Shown here in pieces: positions 1 through 8,131 of a stretch of DNA of 22,407 nucleotides. How positions within the stretch are numbered: position 1 is the stretch's first letter; each line of letters begins with the position of its first letter. This stretch comes from Proteromonas lacertae (taxonomy: Eukaryota > Sar > Bigyra > Opalinata > Proteromonadidae), in NCBI GenBank assembly GCA_002245135.1, contig NGBS01000706.1, positions 1-22,407 on the forward strand, in the 5' to 3' direction. Below the pieces are notes generated by a model. That model made no database searches and had not been told where the DNA came from. It saw only the letters and a program-made list of their open reading frames with translations. The translations under genes were made by a program, and so were the position numbers.

Positions 1-1834
1 CTAGTGCGTGTTGAATATGGGGCCCTTCTAGTTTCGGATCAAAGGTAATCGTACAGGACACTTGATTGTCAGCCCAGTACTTCTGAACGAAGGTTAGCAA
101 CATCAACTGTTCATACATCGGTACCTCCTTGATAGTTCTAACTCCTTTTACTTCGACTGGGGAAGGAGATCACCGAGGTTGTCTCTGGGCAATAGAAGTC
201 ATCTTCAATCGGATACTTTGCATGCTTCAAGACTCTAAGTAATGGACTATTCTTATCTATCCTGATCCTTCTAACGTAGTAGTTGCTCTGTGGGAAGTGA
301 ATCCCTGGAGTTGCTCCAGCAAGTAGACTGACTGTACCACTTGGCTTTACCGATGTTGTCTTGATTGATCGTGGAATGCAGAACCACTCGGAGTAGATCC
401 TATCCCCAGTGTTGGATAGTTGAATAGCCTTCTTCCATCCAGGTCTTGAGAATATCAACTCCGTACTTATCAATGAACTGTGCTATCCCACTGATACTGC
501 ATCCGATCCTTCTATTCCTTAACATCACTCTGTTGGTCTCTGGCCAGTGAGTCATCCCCAGAGTCACAGTCTTGGCATATAGGTAAGCAAACTTCAATGT
601 CCTTAAGAACTCTCCTAGATTATGATGACGATAAGGAAACGTCTCTACCAGGCAACACATCTCATAAGACTCCAGCGATTGCTCTAGGCAAGGATTACCA
701 CCGAGAACTCTTCGATCCTTCTTATTCTTGGATCGCCTAGCCGTCCATACTCTTGCATGTTCTTCAACCAGCAGATACCAGGCTCTCCATTCTTCCGTAT
801 GTGTTCAGTTATATTGCTATAGTCCATTCCTTTGATTGCAAAGACACTGTTGTTGGATGCCCATCCAAAGGAGCTTCTGTCTGGGTTGAGATCATAGTCC
901 TTGAGGTTAAGGAACTCTTCATCGTGATGTTCTCCAAAGGCTATCTCTGCGGATCTTCGGACATTACCACTGACTATGCATCTACCGATGAGGTTTCCTA
1001 AGTCCACGATTGCTCTTGTTGATATCGGCTTACCGATGAGATCATCCAGGACTAGTCGGATAGAGTGATGAAGCTCCTTCAGAGGAGTTGCCCCACTAGC
1101 AACTCCTCCGAATACTTTAAGTACCTTTCCCTTGTCTCGGATCTTCTCGTAGTTGAAGTAAACAGCTGGCTGCTTTACGAAGTGAAACATCTTAACCTTG
1201 TTACCTTCCACATCCTCAGACTCATACATCTCACGCCTTCCAAAGTAAGACTCCAACAAGAAACTCAAGGAGTTCACCCAGCCTTCACGGGAGTCAGGAA
1301 TCTCGTAATACGTGGACTGTTGTAAGCGATCGGGTCCTTGAATGATAATCTTCTCTTTACCGGTAGTATCAAAACCTACTCCAACTCCCAGCATACTCGC
1401 ATCCATCAGGAACTTGAAGGGCTTTACGGGATCAATATCGATATCCTTAGTTGATACGCAGCACTTAGCTTCTTATCGTGAACGATCGAAGTTCCCATTG
1501 CCCACAATCCTCTTCCAGGAGGTAGGAACTTCATGTTGAACATTAGATCATACATCTCCTTAGCTGAGCTTAATCCTTGTTCTTCATTCCATCCTAAGCA
1601 TTGCTCTTGTATGTAGTCCTTCTGCAGTGTATAAGTGCCTTCAACAACTCTTCTTACCGTCTGATACCATTCTTCATAGACTGGAGGATCATCGTTGATT
1701 AACCTGGAGTACGTTCTACGATAGATGAACTCACCGAGACCATTGAATCCAAAAGGGGCCTTTACGGTCTTATACTTATCGATGAAACTATCGGGGAGAT
1801 GAAATGATAAGGACGACGATGCCGTGCAAGACAT
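1..1834 (-). pseudogene. Class II ribonucleoside-triphosphate reductase, broken and cut by the window edge
   Basis: The product would reduce ribonucleotides to deoxyribonucleotides using adenosylcobalamin (monomeric RTPR/NrdJ type, cytosolic). Reading from 1834 leftwards, the order matches that family: an N-terminal KRTYAR-like motif (here RRTYSR), PPGRGLWAMGT, GVGVGFDT, a SGNVRRSAEIA block, NGEPGI, then NPCLEQ with the presumed radical Cys and catalytic Glu. After these come CCLVETFP with a presumed redox Cys, KPSGTVSLLAGATPGIHF and, at the left edge, a WADNQVSCTITF-like stretch. The C-terminal redox-active tail would lie outside the window. The start at 1834 (MSCTASS) gives an N-terminus of about normal length. 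The frame changes several times (about four interruptions), so this is a pseudogene or a poorly polished assembly; introns do not obviously explain all breaks. Codon use and GC are higher than in the DNA right of 3456. It could belong to the host or to a large DNA virus; the family call is firm. Confidence 0.88.
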
Positions 1835-2274
1835 ATTGCTTATTGCTAGACTCGTAAGAAAGTCAATGACTAGGAGTTGTCGGTGATGCCAATATCCCTT
1901 GAAGTAAGTTGTACCATAAACATCTGTATTACGTATTAGTAGGTTCCATTCCCATTTTTCCTGGACAATTGTTATTAGCTTCTAGTGGCTCCAGATACGA
2001 CAAGGGGGGTCTCACTTCATCAGCTCAGTATAATCCAACATAAAGAACTCCCATTAATACTTACCCAACTGTGAGGTGCTTTCTCTTGACTGCTCCAGCT
2101 TACGACTTCACTGACATGGAATAGCACTCGTGTTTATCCTTCCAGGCAAAGCTCTTCTTCTTCTAGGCATCATATTCAAATCACTCTGGTTATAAGCTCC
2201 TTTGAAGTTCATCCTAGAGCATCTCCGTAGTGTTGATGTTAGTGCTTATAGAACACCCCAACAAAGTCAATTAA
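1835..2274. other. Gap of 440 bp between reductase and zinc-knuckle gene
   Basis: No long reading frame occurs here. The minus strand holds a 34-codon frame (2212 to 2108) with an arginine-rich patch (MPRRRRALPGR) and, further on towards the reductase start, a GTAAGT word near 2060-2070 that looks like a splice donor. These could be a 5' exon and intron of the reductase transcript, but no acceptor is convincing. A run of six G at about 2004-2009 is the only other notable feature. I see no RNA gene. Confidence 0.3.
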
Positions 2275-2883
2275 TTAGAAGGGAAGATCGTTAAGCAAGT
2301 TACATTGAACTCCACGGTCCTTGAATACTATAATTGGCCTTGATACTCCCACGATATGATCTGTTTCAGATACCTTACGATAATGACCACTTCCATCTTC
2401 AAGAGGAACGTAAAGTGTTGGTCTACGACATCTAAGGGTAGTTATTATCTCCTCCTTTACCTTCATTGACTTCAAAGGTAGTTCAGGTGTACACTCAGGT
2501 ATTGGAATCTCGGATGCTTCTGGTGAGTACTCAGGTATTGGAATATCAACTGGGTTGTTGACGATAAGCTTATCAGAGAAGGTAAGTTTCTTATGGTGTT
2601 GATGATTCTTCCTTTGACGATACCTACGGCACTCTTCACAGCTCTTGTAATATCCTCCATCCCGTTTCAGAAACTCCTTCCTTGGGTGGATCTTGAAGCA
2701 CCTATAGCATAAGACTCCATTCAAAGGTAACTTATTCTTACATAGATTCACACGTCTCATCCTGTATAGTTGTTGATACTTATTGCGTTCTTCGCGGCAT
2801 TGACTACAGATCTTATAGAAGTGCTTGCAGTCTCGTTTAATTTCTCTTGGGCGTCTTCTACGACAATAGCAACAAATAAACAT
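2275..2883 (-). CDS. Basic protein with two four-Cys zinc knuckles, function unknown
   Basis: This is an intact 202-residue frame starting at the ATG at 2883. Two similar modules follow one another. The first has C4-x2-C7 and C26-x2-C29; the second has C59-x2-C62 and C82-x2-C85. Each second pair is followed by an Arg-rich stretch (CREER, CRRYRQRK), so the modules look like an internal duplication. Each could bind one zinc ion and contact nucleic acid. The C-terminal half is proline-rich with a repeated IPIPE-[YC]-[ST]-PE word near residues 113-130. Similar C-x2-C...C-x2-C proteins occur as uncharacterised fungal, protist and large-virus proteins; I cannot assign a family. It shares strand and base composition with the reductase. 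The 18-bp tandem repeats lie about 60 bp upstream of its start and could be part of its promoter. Confidence 0.7.
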   Translation of the reverse strand: MFICCYCRRRRPREIKRDCKHFYKICSQCREERNKYQQLYRMRRVNLCKNKLPLNGVLCYRCFKIHPRKEFLKRDGGYYKSCEECRRYRQRKNHQHHKKLTFSDKLIVNNPVDIPIPEYSPEASEIPIPECTPELPLKSMKVKEEIITTLRCRRPTLYVPLEDGSGHYRKVSETDHIVGVSRPIIVFKDRGVQCNLLNDLPF

Positions 2884-3252
2884 GAAATCTTTAGATTGTG
2901 AGGAAATTCGGAATTAGTCAAAGCCTCCTGGATTTACCAATTGGTAACTAGTTAACAATTGTAAACTAGTTAACAATTGGTAACAAGTTAACAATTGTAA
3001 ACTCCCGGTTCCCCAGTTGGTTTCCACGATTCAATTAAAAGCCCTTACAAGGTCACCAGCGTAGCAAGGATAGTCAAGAGCGTGATTAGAATCATCACCT
3101 CGAGGTAACCAACACTTCTAGATAGCTTCCAGTAGTACCCGTAGGAGATCGTCTCATAGATATATATAGAAATAGCTTACAGGAGTCCCCGTAGGGAAGT
3201 AGACTCCGTAGGCAGTAGACCCCGTTAGGAGGAATCCCGTAGGAACCTTACG
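2884..3252. other. Non-coding stretch with tandem and degenerate short repeats
   Basis: No reading frame of note. It holds the 18-bp tandem repeat (2943-3002) and, from about 3131 to 3245, five loosely spaced variants of CCCGTAGG (for example CCCGTAGG, CCCCGTAGGG, CCCGTTAGG). It ends in the large palindrome. It probably contains the promoter of the minus-strand zinc-knuckle gene. Confidence 0.5.
2943..3002. repeat. 18-bp tandem repeat, about 3.3 copies
   Basis: Units at 2943-2960, 2961-2978 and 2979-2996 follow GGTAACTAGTTAACAATT with one to three changes each; a partial fourth unit follows. Each unit contains the palindromic GTTAAC. The array lies just upstream of the zinc-knuckle gene on the minus strand and could be a binding-site cluster. 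There are no spacers, so it is not a CRISPR array. Confidence 0.85.
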
Positions 3253-3456
3253 TAAATGGGACCCTGGGACATTGTCACAGAGTTCTAACGAGTGTTCTAG
3301 GAGTCCGTCCCCTTCTAGATTCAGAGTTGACCTTTACGGGGCCTTCATCGATTGCAATCGATGAAGCTCCCGTAAAAGTCAACTCTGAATCTAGAAAGGG
3401 ACGGACCCCTAGAAAACTCGTTAGGACTCTGTGACAATGTCCCAGGGTCCCATTTA
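3253..3456. repeat. 204-bp near-perfect palindrome (foldback)
   Basis: Two 102-bp arms meet at 3354/3355 in CGATTGCAATCG with essentially no loop. By eye the arms differ at about seven positions (about 93% identity). The outer ends are TAAATGGGACC and its complement. The right end falls directly at the change from the more GC-rich left segment to the AT-rich DNA. It could be a foldback/MITE-type DNA transposon, a resolved hairpin telomere of a linear element, or an assembly fold-back. No gene lies inside. Confidence 0.9.
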
Positions 3457-3463
3457 TATACTA

Positions 3464-5390
3464 TATAATACCATTATACACTTCACCTTCACAAACTGAC
3501 TGTTTAACTGTTATAGTTATTTGAGCAGTTAGATTAGTCAATTCTACTTCAGCATAAACTGTTTGTTTAGTTGTTAATAATGGAGTTCCAGTCTCAACTG
3601 TTCCATAAATCTTACCATCTGTACCTATTTCTAAGTTTTTAGGTAATGCTGGTAAAACATACCATTTCTTTACTATACCATCTTTTCTTGGAACTTCTTG
3701 AGACAAATCATTTAATCCAATATAGAATGTCATATCAGGACGAGTATATAATATATATTTAGTGTAATCGGATGTAATTTGAATGTAAACTGTTGTGGAA
3801 TACATAGCATCATCTAAGCCATATCCTGCTACTGTATAATCTGTTCTAATTTGAGATCTCTTTGGTGTTCCTGATATTCTACCTGTTTTATTATCAAAAC
3901 TCATTCCTTCTGGGATTGCTGGGACAATATATAAATATGAATCAGGTTTTAAGTCTCTCAAGGCTGGAATATTTTCTGGACATTCTTCATCTAAAGCAAA
4001 TACCATATCTTCACTTACTTATTTAATAGATGGATCAACAGCTGTACAACCAGTTCTATCTTCATTACCAAAATATGTTTCATCATTATCTGTTAATACA
4101 CATTCTCTTGTTCTATTACCTACAAAACCTTTTCCACAAGCTATTGTTACATTATATCCTCCCTCAGTTTTAGGCCAAACATGATTTTCATCTTCACAAT
4201 ATAACTCTTTTTTCACACACATATTCATAGGTTCTTGCCATACTGGATTTATTTCTCTAGAACAAAATCTTGTCATAATTCCTGAATAATGAATTGGACA
4301 GTTTAAAATAGCTATTCCTCCACTATTTGTCTCTGGCCAACTTCCATTTTGAGGGCATTTTGGTTGAAATATTTGTAATGTTATTGGATTACTTTCTACT
4401 TCACCTTCAGAATTACTACCTATTAATTGATATGTATCGCTACTTTCCTTTGTTCCTTCATCTACTTTACCTAATATAACACCATTCTCTAAATTAACAG
4501 TTAGAGATTTTGGTAATTCTGGATTCATTCTTAATAATTTCACATTTGTACCATTTATAGAAACACCTGTTGTTTCATTCTTAAAACCAACATAGAATGT
4601 CCATTTTGAGAAACTATAAGTTAATTCAGCTGCATAATCTTTAATAATTAATGTAAATTCAGCAGTATTTGATCCTGCAGCATTTGTAATAGTAACTTTA
4701 ACTACTTTACCGTTTGAATCTGTGGCTTCTTTCACATTTCCAGTGATTTTGCCTGTTTTAGGATCTATAGTCAAACCACTAGGTAAAGAATCACATGATA
4801 CTTCATATTCTACTCCAAATATTGTTGGTTCAAATTCAACTGGATCATCATAATGTAAAGTCATAGCGTCAAAGGAGTATTTAATTGTTGGTTTTAACAT
4901 TACACAATCTGAAGTATTTTCATTTTTAAATTCTGGAGCTAATGGATCAGAATTATCACAATAAATTGTTCTCAATCCTTCATATTCATAAGCACAAGCA
5001 GCTTCAGCATATTTACCACCATCAGTATTAGGATAAATACCATTCTCATCTTTACATTGAATATATCTTGTACTAACAGTAATATTTACAACAATATAAT
5101 TATCTCCATACATTCCATATACTTTACATTTAGTATCTTTTACTTCATCAGTAATATCAGGAGTTCCTTTTATAATACCATATCTTGTCTCAAATTGAAG
5201 ACCATGAGGTAATTTACAATCCATAGTATAACTATCAATACCACCATCAACTGTTGGAGTGAAATTAGAATTTTCATTAATAAAGAATATTATTTCTTGA
5301 TATTCAATTTTGGTTGGCTTTTTACCACAATTAGATCCTAATGGAAGTAATGCTTTATCTAAAGAGTATAATCGATTTTTAAAGAATTTT
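3464..5390 (-). pseudogene. Surface-protein gene fragment with He_PIG-like and CCP/HRM-like modules
   Basis: The reading frame is open upstream of the first ATG (5224) to about 5388 and has at least one interruption. It carries about five Ig-like putative modules of the He_PIG kind, each with a signature such as GLTIDPKTGKITG, GMSFDNKTGRISGTP or GIIKGTPD. Three cysteine-rich modules alternate with them, with the pattern C-x-NG-x-WP-x-T-x2-G...C...G...R-x-C...C, like hormone-receptor/CCP-type extracellular domains. No signal peptide or membrane anchor is present. The left end stops in the middle of a further Cys module, beside the palindrome. The right end stops beside the element copy, so both termini are missing. 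It was probably a secreted or surface adhesin-like protein of the host, though a gene carried by the mobile element cannot be excluded. Confidence 0.65.
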
Positions 5391-5468
5391 AATCAAGAAA
5401 GAGAAGAAATAATGAGAAGTAATTATAATAATTATAATAATAGTAACCATTAATTAATTAATTAATTA
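5391..5468. repeat. AT-only simple repeats at the presumed left edge of element copy A
   Basis: The stretch contains an (ATA/ATT)n-like tract and then TAAT repeated about 4.5 times (5451-5468), which runs into the stop codon of the next gene. It marks the boundary between the surface-gene fragment and the element genes. I could not define a terminal inverted repeat or a target-site duplication. Confidence 0.45.
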
Positions 5469-6101
5469 CGGTCTATAGTATTCTCTTTTTGATATGACTC
5501 CCACAAATTTACAAAGACAATGATACACGTTCCATATTAACCGCTCATACTCATCTAACTCCCTCTCAAAATGCACCAACTCATAGTGATTTCCTTCTTT
5601 TTCATTATTACGTATACGTTCCCATAGGCATATTAACACATTATGAACTCCAACTTTTACTGCAGAGTATGGAACAGTATCTTTCAAACATAATTTTATA
5701 GCATCATCTACTCTATTACTCACCTCTATACAATCTTCTACACTGAGATTAAAAAATCTTGTTTGAATTCTATAATGAGTTAGAGATTCTTTAAAAATTT
5801 CTAAAATATGCTGAATTTGAGTTATATTGAATTTCACACGTGGTAAACTCTCTTCACCAATTGGTAATGCTAAACCAGCATGTCCCTCACAATCACATAT
5901 TGCTCTCTCACTATGCTCTAAAACATCTAAATTAGCTTTATATGTATGCACATCCATTTTCTTTACATCTTTCTCATTGAATAGGCATACTGGTTTTACA
6001 GCATCTTCAATCGGCAATGCTCTTTCTAATTCAGTGAAATCTAGAGGTTTAACAATACTTTTAGGTGAGTCAGTATGTTGTAATGGTGGTATAGCATTCA
6101 T
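5466..6101 (-). CDS. Element protein of 211 residues, function unknown
   Basis: Intact frame. The ATG at 6101 (MNAIPPLQH) is preferred over an upstream TTG. The N-terminal third is proline-rich and probably disordered. The rest looks helical, with Cys residues (CDCEGH near residue 70) and a Tyr/Glu-rich C-terminus. I do not recognise the family. It is the last of three minus-strand genes that diverge from the presumed structural genes; the others are an acidic and a Gln-rich protein. Such small genes are variable among Polinton-like elements. Confidence 0.6.
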   Translation of the reverse strand: MNAIPPLQHTDSPKSIVKPLDFTELERALPIEDAVKPVCLFNEKDVKKMDVHTYKANLDVLEHSERAICDCEGHAGLALPIGEESLPRVKFNITQIQHILEIFKESLTHYRIQTRFFNLSVEDCIEVSNRVDDAIKLCLKDTVPYSAVKVGVHNVLICLWERIRNNEKEGNHYELVHFERELDEYERLIWNVYHCLCKFVGVISKREYYRP

Positions 6102-6159
6102 GATAAGCAAAAAAAATTAATTAAAAAAAATAAAGTAATTACGTTTAATCACTTAACAC

Positions 6160-6678
6160 TTAAAGATCTTCTAAATCTTCTTCTTTATCAAGGTTTTTTG
6201 AATCGTCACATTGCATGTTTGGCTTGATCAAATGCTTATGTTTTTTTGATGGCACTAATTCATCTAATGATTCAGATATAGTACTTAATAATTTTCTTTT
6301 AGTGGTGTGGATTACACTATCTGGTGTTACAATATCTGCAATATCATAGTCATCGTACCATGTGTCATTTTCATCCTCATCATTGAACTCAGCATCATAT
6401 TCTACATCATCATCAATGAAATCTTTTAAATTACCATTACTATCAACATCACTTGCATTTGGATCATCTTCAGGATCATAGTCATCTGATTCATCGTCAG
6501 TACATTCTGCTTCTCCATACAAATACTTATACACATTATCAATCATATCCCTTTCTCTTTTTCTTTTTTGACTGAATCGCATTTTCTTATCTTCTAAATT
6601 TTCTTTCTTTTGGTCTTGATCATTTGATTTACCCATTATGCCTATAACGTGTATGGTATTATGGTTGTTTGAATCCAT
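6160..6678 (-). CDS. Acidic element protein with nuclear-signal-like basic clusters
   Basis: Intact frame of about 172 residues from the ATG at 6678 (MDSNNHNTIH), chosen over an upstream TTG. A basic cluster (QKRKRERD) near residue 40 is followed by a long Asp/Glu-rich stretch (about residues 55-110), then KRK and KKHK clusters and an acidic tail. It is likely largely disordered. A role in DNA or chromatin contact, or as a chaperone of basic virion proteins, is possible but inferred only from composition. Copy B has a similarly acidic gene at 15456-15884, without clear residue-level homology. Confidence 0.55.
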   Translation of the reverse strand: MDSNNHNTIHVIGIMGKSNDQDQKKENLEDKKMRFSQKRKRERDMIDNVYKYLYGEAECTDDESDDYDPEDDPNASDVDSNGNLKDFIDDDVEYDAEFNDEDENDTWYDDYDIADIVTPDSVIHTTKRKLLSTISESLDELVPSKKHKHLIKPNMQCDDSKNLDKEEDLEDL

Positions 6679-6746
6679 AGAACACAATATACAAAAAATA
6701 ATAAAATGAAACGAATATATTTCAAATATTAATATTATGTTAATTA

Positions 6747-7106
6747 TTAACCTATTAATGTCATATTTTGTCTAGCATATTGCACAGGATTTAAATTCTG
6801 TACTGGGTGTGACTGTTGTTGTTGTATTGGTGTTTGATTTCTCTCCATTAACACTTCATCTGTTAATTTATTTAATATAGCTTGTGCTTCCTTGAATGTC
6901 CATGGATTAATACTCTTTAACATCTGTTGTGCTTCTGGAGGTAATGTTTCGAGTGTTTTCAGTACTTGAGTTTGTTGATCATTTTGTACCGATTGTTGCG
7001 ATTGTTGATTCGGTTGTGGCTGTGGTAGATATTGAGGATGTTTACCATCTTGTTGATATGCAACACCACTATTAAATGTTATTTGAGGTATTGGACCAGC
7101 TGACAT
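6747..7106 (-). CDS. Gln/Pro-rich small element protein, function unknown
   Basis: The frame is taken from the ATG at 7106 (MSAGPIPQ); a longer form from a TTG at 7160 adds a hydrophobic, unlikely 18-residue extension. It has a Pro/Gln-rich N-terminal half, a helical centre (LETLPPEAQQMLKSINP to about residue 85), and a Gln-rich C-terminus. The 74-bp gap to the plus-strand gene at 7181 must hold a divergent promoter. The family is unrecognised. Confidence 0.5.
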   Translation of the reverse strand: MSAGPIPQITFNSGVAYQQDGKHPQYLPQPQPNQQSQQSVQNDQQTQVLKTLETLPPEAQQMLKSINPWTFKEAQAILNKLTDEVLMERNQTPIQQQQSHPVQNLNPVQYARQNMTLIG

Positions 7107-7180
7107 ATTAAAAATGGCTATAATGGCAATATTGATATTATTGACTATATTATCACTCAAAAATATAATTATCTCAAATT

Positions 7181-7687
7181 ATGGTTAAAAGAAGTTCAAA
7201 AGCGAAATATCGTAAGTATATCATAGGTAAAGGCAAGTTCTGGGATGGAGTAAAGAATTTCTTTAAGAAAACAAAAATTTTATCAACAGCAGCTAGTTTA
7301 ATCCCAGGTGTAGGTCCAGCCTTAGGTAATGTTGTATCCAATGTAGGATATGGCAGAAAACGTAGAAGAAGAGGTGGACAAGCAGAATGGAATTATGATG
7401 GTGGTATAAGTGGTGCTGGTTCAATGTGGAATAAAATTAAAAAATTAGGTCTCAATAGAGTACCAAAGGAAGTAAAAAGTGTAATTAGTGGTGGTCCAGG
7501 CAGTATGCCCTATTTAAAAAATGGTGGAATGGCTAATCCATTTGCTGTAAAGAATTGGACAAAAGGTGGTCCAAGTACTATACCGAAATTTTTGTTAGCA
7601 AAGAAAAAGACTGGTTCTGGTAAAAGACGTAAAAGTAGTAATAGTCTCGATAATCGATATATTGACAATAAGATTAGAGTTTTCTAG
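7181..7687 (+). CDS. Gly/Arg-rich minor virion protein candidate (pVI/core-like), 168 residues
   Basis: This intact small basic protein opens the plus-strand block. An amphipathic segment (FWDGVKNFFKKTK, residues 20-32) is followed by a hydrophobic glycine-rich stretch (residues 35-57), then GYG-RKRRRR (56-64), more Gly-rich DNA-binding-like sequence, and KTGSGKRRK near the C-terminus. The layout resembles adenovirus pVI (amphipathic helix) combined with a basic core precursor. Several sites fit the adenain consensus (M/I/L)-x-G-x-G or (M/I/L)-x-G-G: residues 14-18 (IIGKG), 41-45 (IPGVG), 76-80 (ISGAG) and 102-106 (ISGGP). This suits the protease encoded downstream. Homology to pVI is by pattern only. 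Confidence 0.6.
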   Translation: MVKRSSKAKYRKYIIGKGKFWDGVKNFFKKTKILSTAASLIPGVGPALGNVVSNVGYGRKRRRRGGQAEWNYDGGISGAGSMWNKIKKLGLNRVPKEVKSVISGGPGSMPYLKNGGMANPFAVKNWTKGGPSTIPKFLLAKKKTGSGKRRKSSNSLDNRYIDNKIRVF

Positions 7688-7745
7688 TCTAATTTTATTT
7701 TTTCTATTTTAATCGTATTTCTTTATTTTCATTCGAAATAACATA

Positions 7746-8039
7746 ATGCCAAAAGGTGGTAGAAGACGTAGATGCGTTTATGGAAGAAGAGGTGGTTCAT
7801 TTTGGGGTAAGTTAAAAAATTGGGGTTCCAAAGCATTTAACTGGGCAAAGGATCATAAAATAGCATCCAAAATAGCTAGGGAATTTGGAAAGAATGATAT
7901 GGCAGATGGATTATCAACAATGGGATTTGGTCGTAGAAGACGTAGGTCAGGAAGAGGTAGATTACCATTCAATGGAGGTGGGAGTAATCAACAAGCATTA
8001 TTGAATGCATATTTAAAATCAAAGGTGGCTCGAATGTAA
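7746..8039 (+). CDS. Second Gly/Arg-rich minor virion protein candidate, 97 residues
   Basis: Intact and very basic. After MPKGGRRRR comes an amphipathic segment (GSFWGKLKNWGSKAFNW, about residues 18-34) that closely resembles in style the N-terminal helix of adenovirus pVI. Next come a short helical region and GFG-RRRRR (about residues 58-65). The same order (Phe-Trp helix, then G-aromatic-G, then five basic residues) occurs in the preceding gene, so the two are probably paralogues or share a targeting and processing signal. Predicted to interact with DNA or membrane inside the particle; this is inference. TTTATTTTC lies about 20 bases before the start. Confidence 0.58.
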   Translation: MPKGGRRRRCVYGRRGGSFWGKLKNWGSKAFNWAKDHKIASKIAREFGKNDMADGLSTMGFGRRRRRSGRGRLPFNGGGSNQQALLNAYLKSKVARM

Positions 8040-8059
8040 GCTTGACTTTTTAATAATGC

Positions 8060-8076
8060 TAATAATACTTATATTA
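8060..8076. promoter_or_regulatory. Repeated AT-rich intergenic word, copy 1
   Basis: TAATAATACTTATATTA lies downstream of the 97-residue gene and recurs exactly at 8750-8766 downstream of the next gene. Its ends can pair (TAATAAT with ATTATTA), giving a weak hairpin. It may mark transcript ends or the next promoter. Confidence 0.4.
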
Positions 8077-8131
8077 TTATTTTCATTGTTTTTTTTATTA
8101 ATTTTATTTTTCATAACATAGAAATAAAAAA

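Noticed and set aside
753-1539. Plus-strand frames over the reductase
   Set aside because: They are antisense shadows of clearly conserved reductase sequence.
2943-3002. CRISPR-like array
   Set aside because: Units are directly adjacent without unique spacers and only about three are present in a eukaryote-like setting.
3464-5390. A single host gene split by the element, with the piece at 14264-15021 as its other half
   Set aside because: The two pieces are on opposite strands and come from different module types, so one simple insertion cannot explain them.
7746-8039. Host histone- or protamine-like gene
   Set aside because: The amphipathic Phe-Trp helix, the shared layout with its neighbour and the place within the element favour a virion component.
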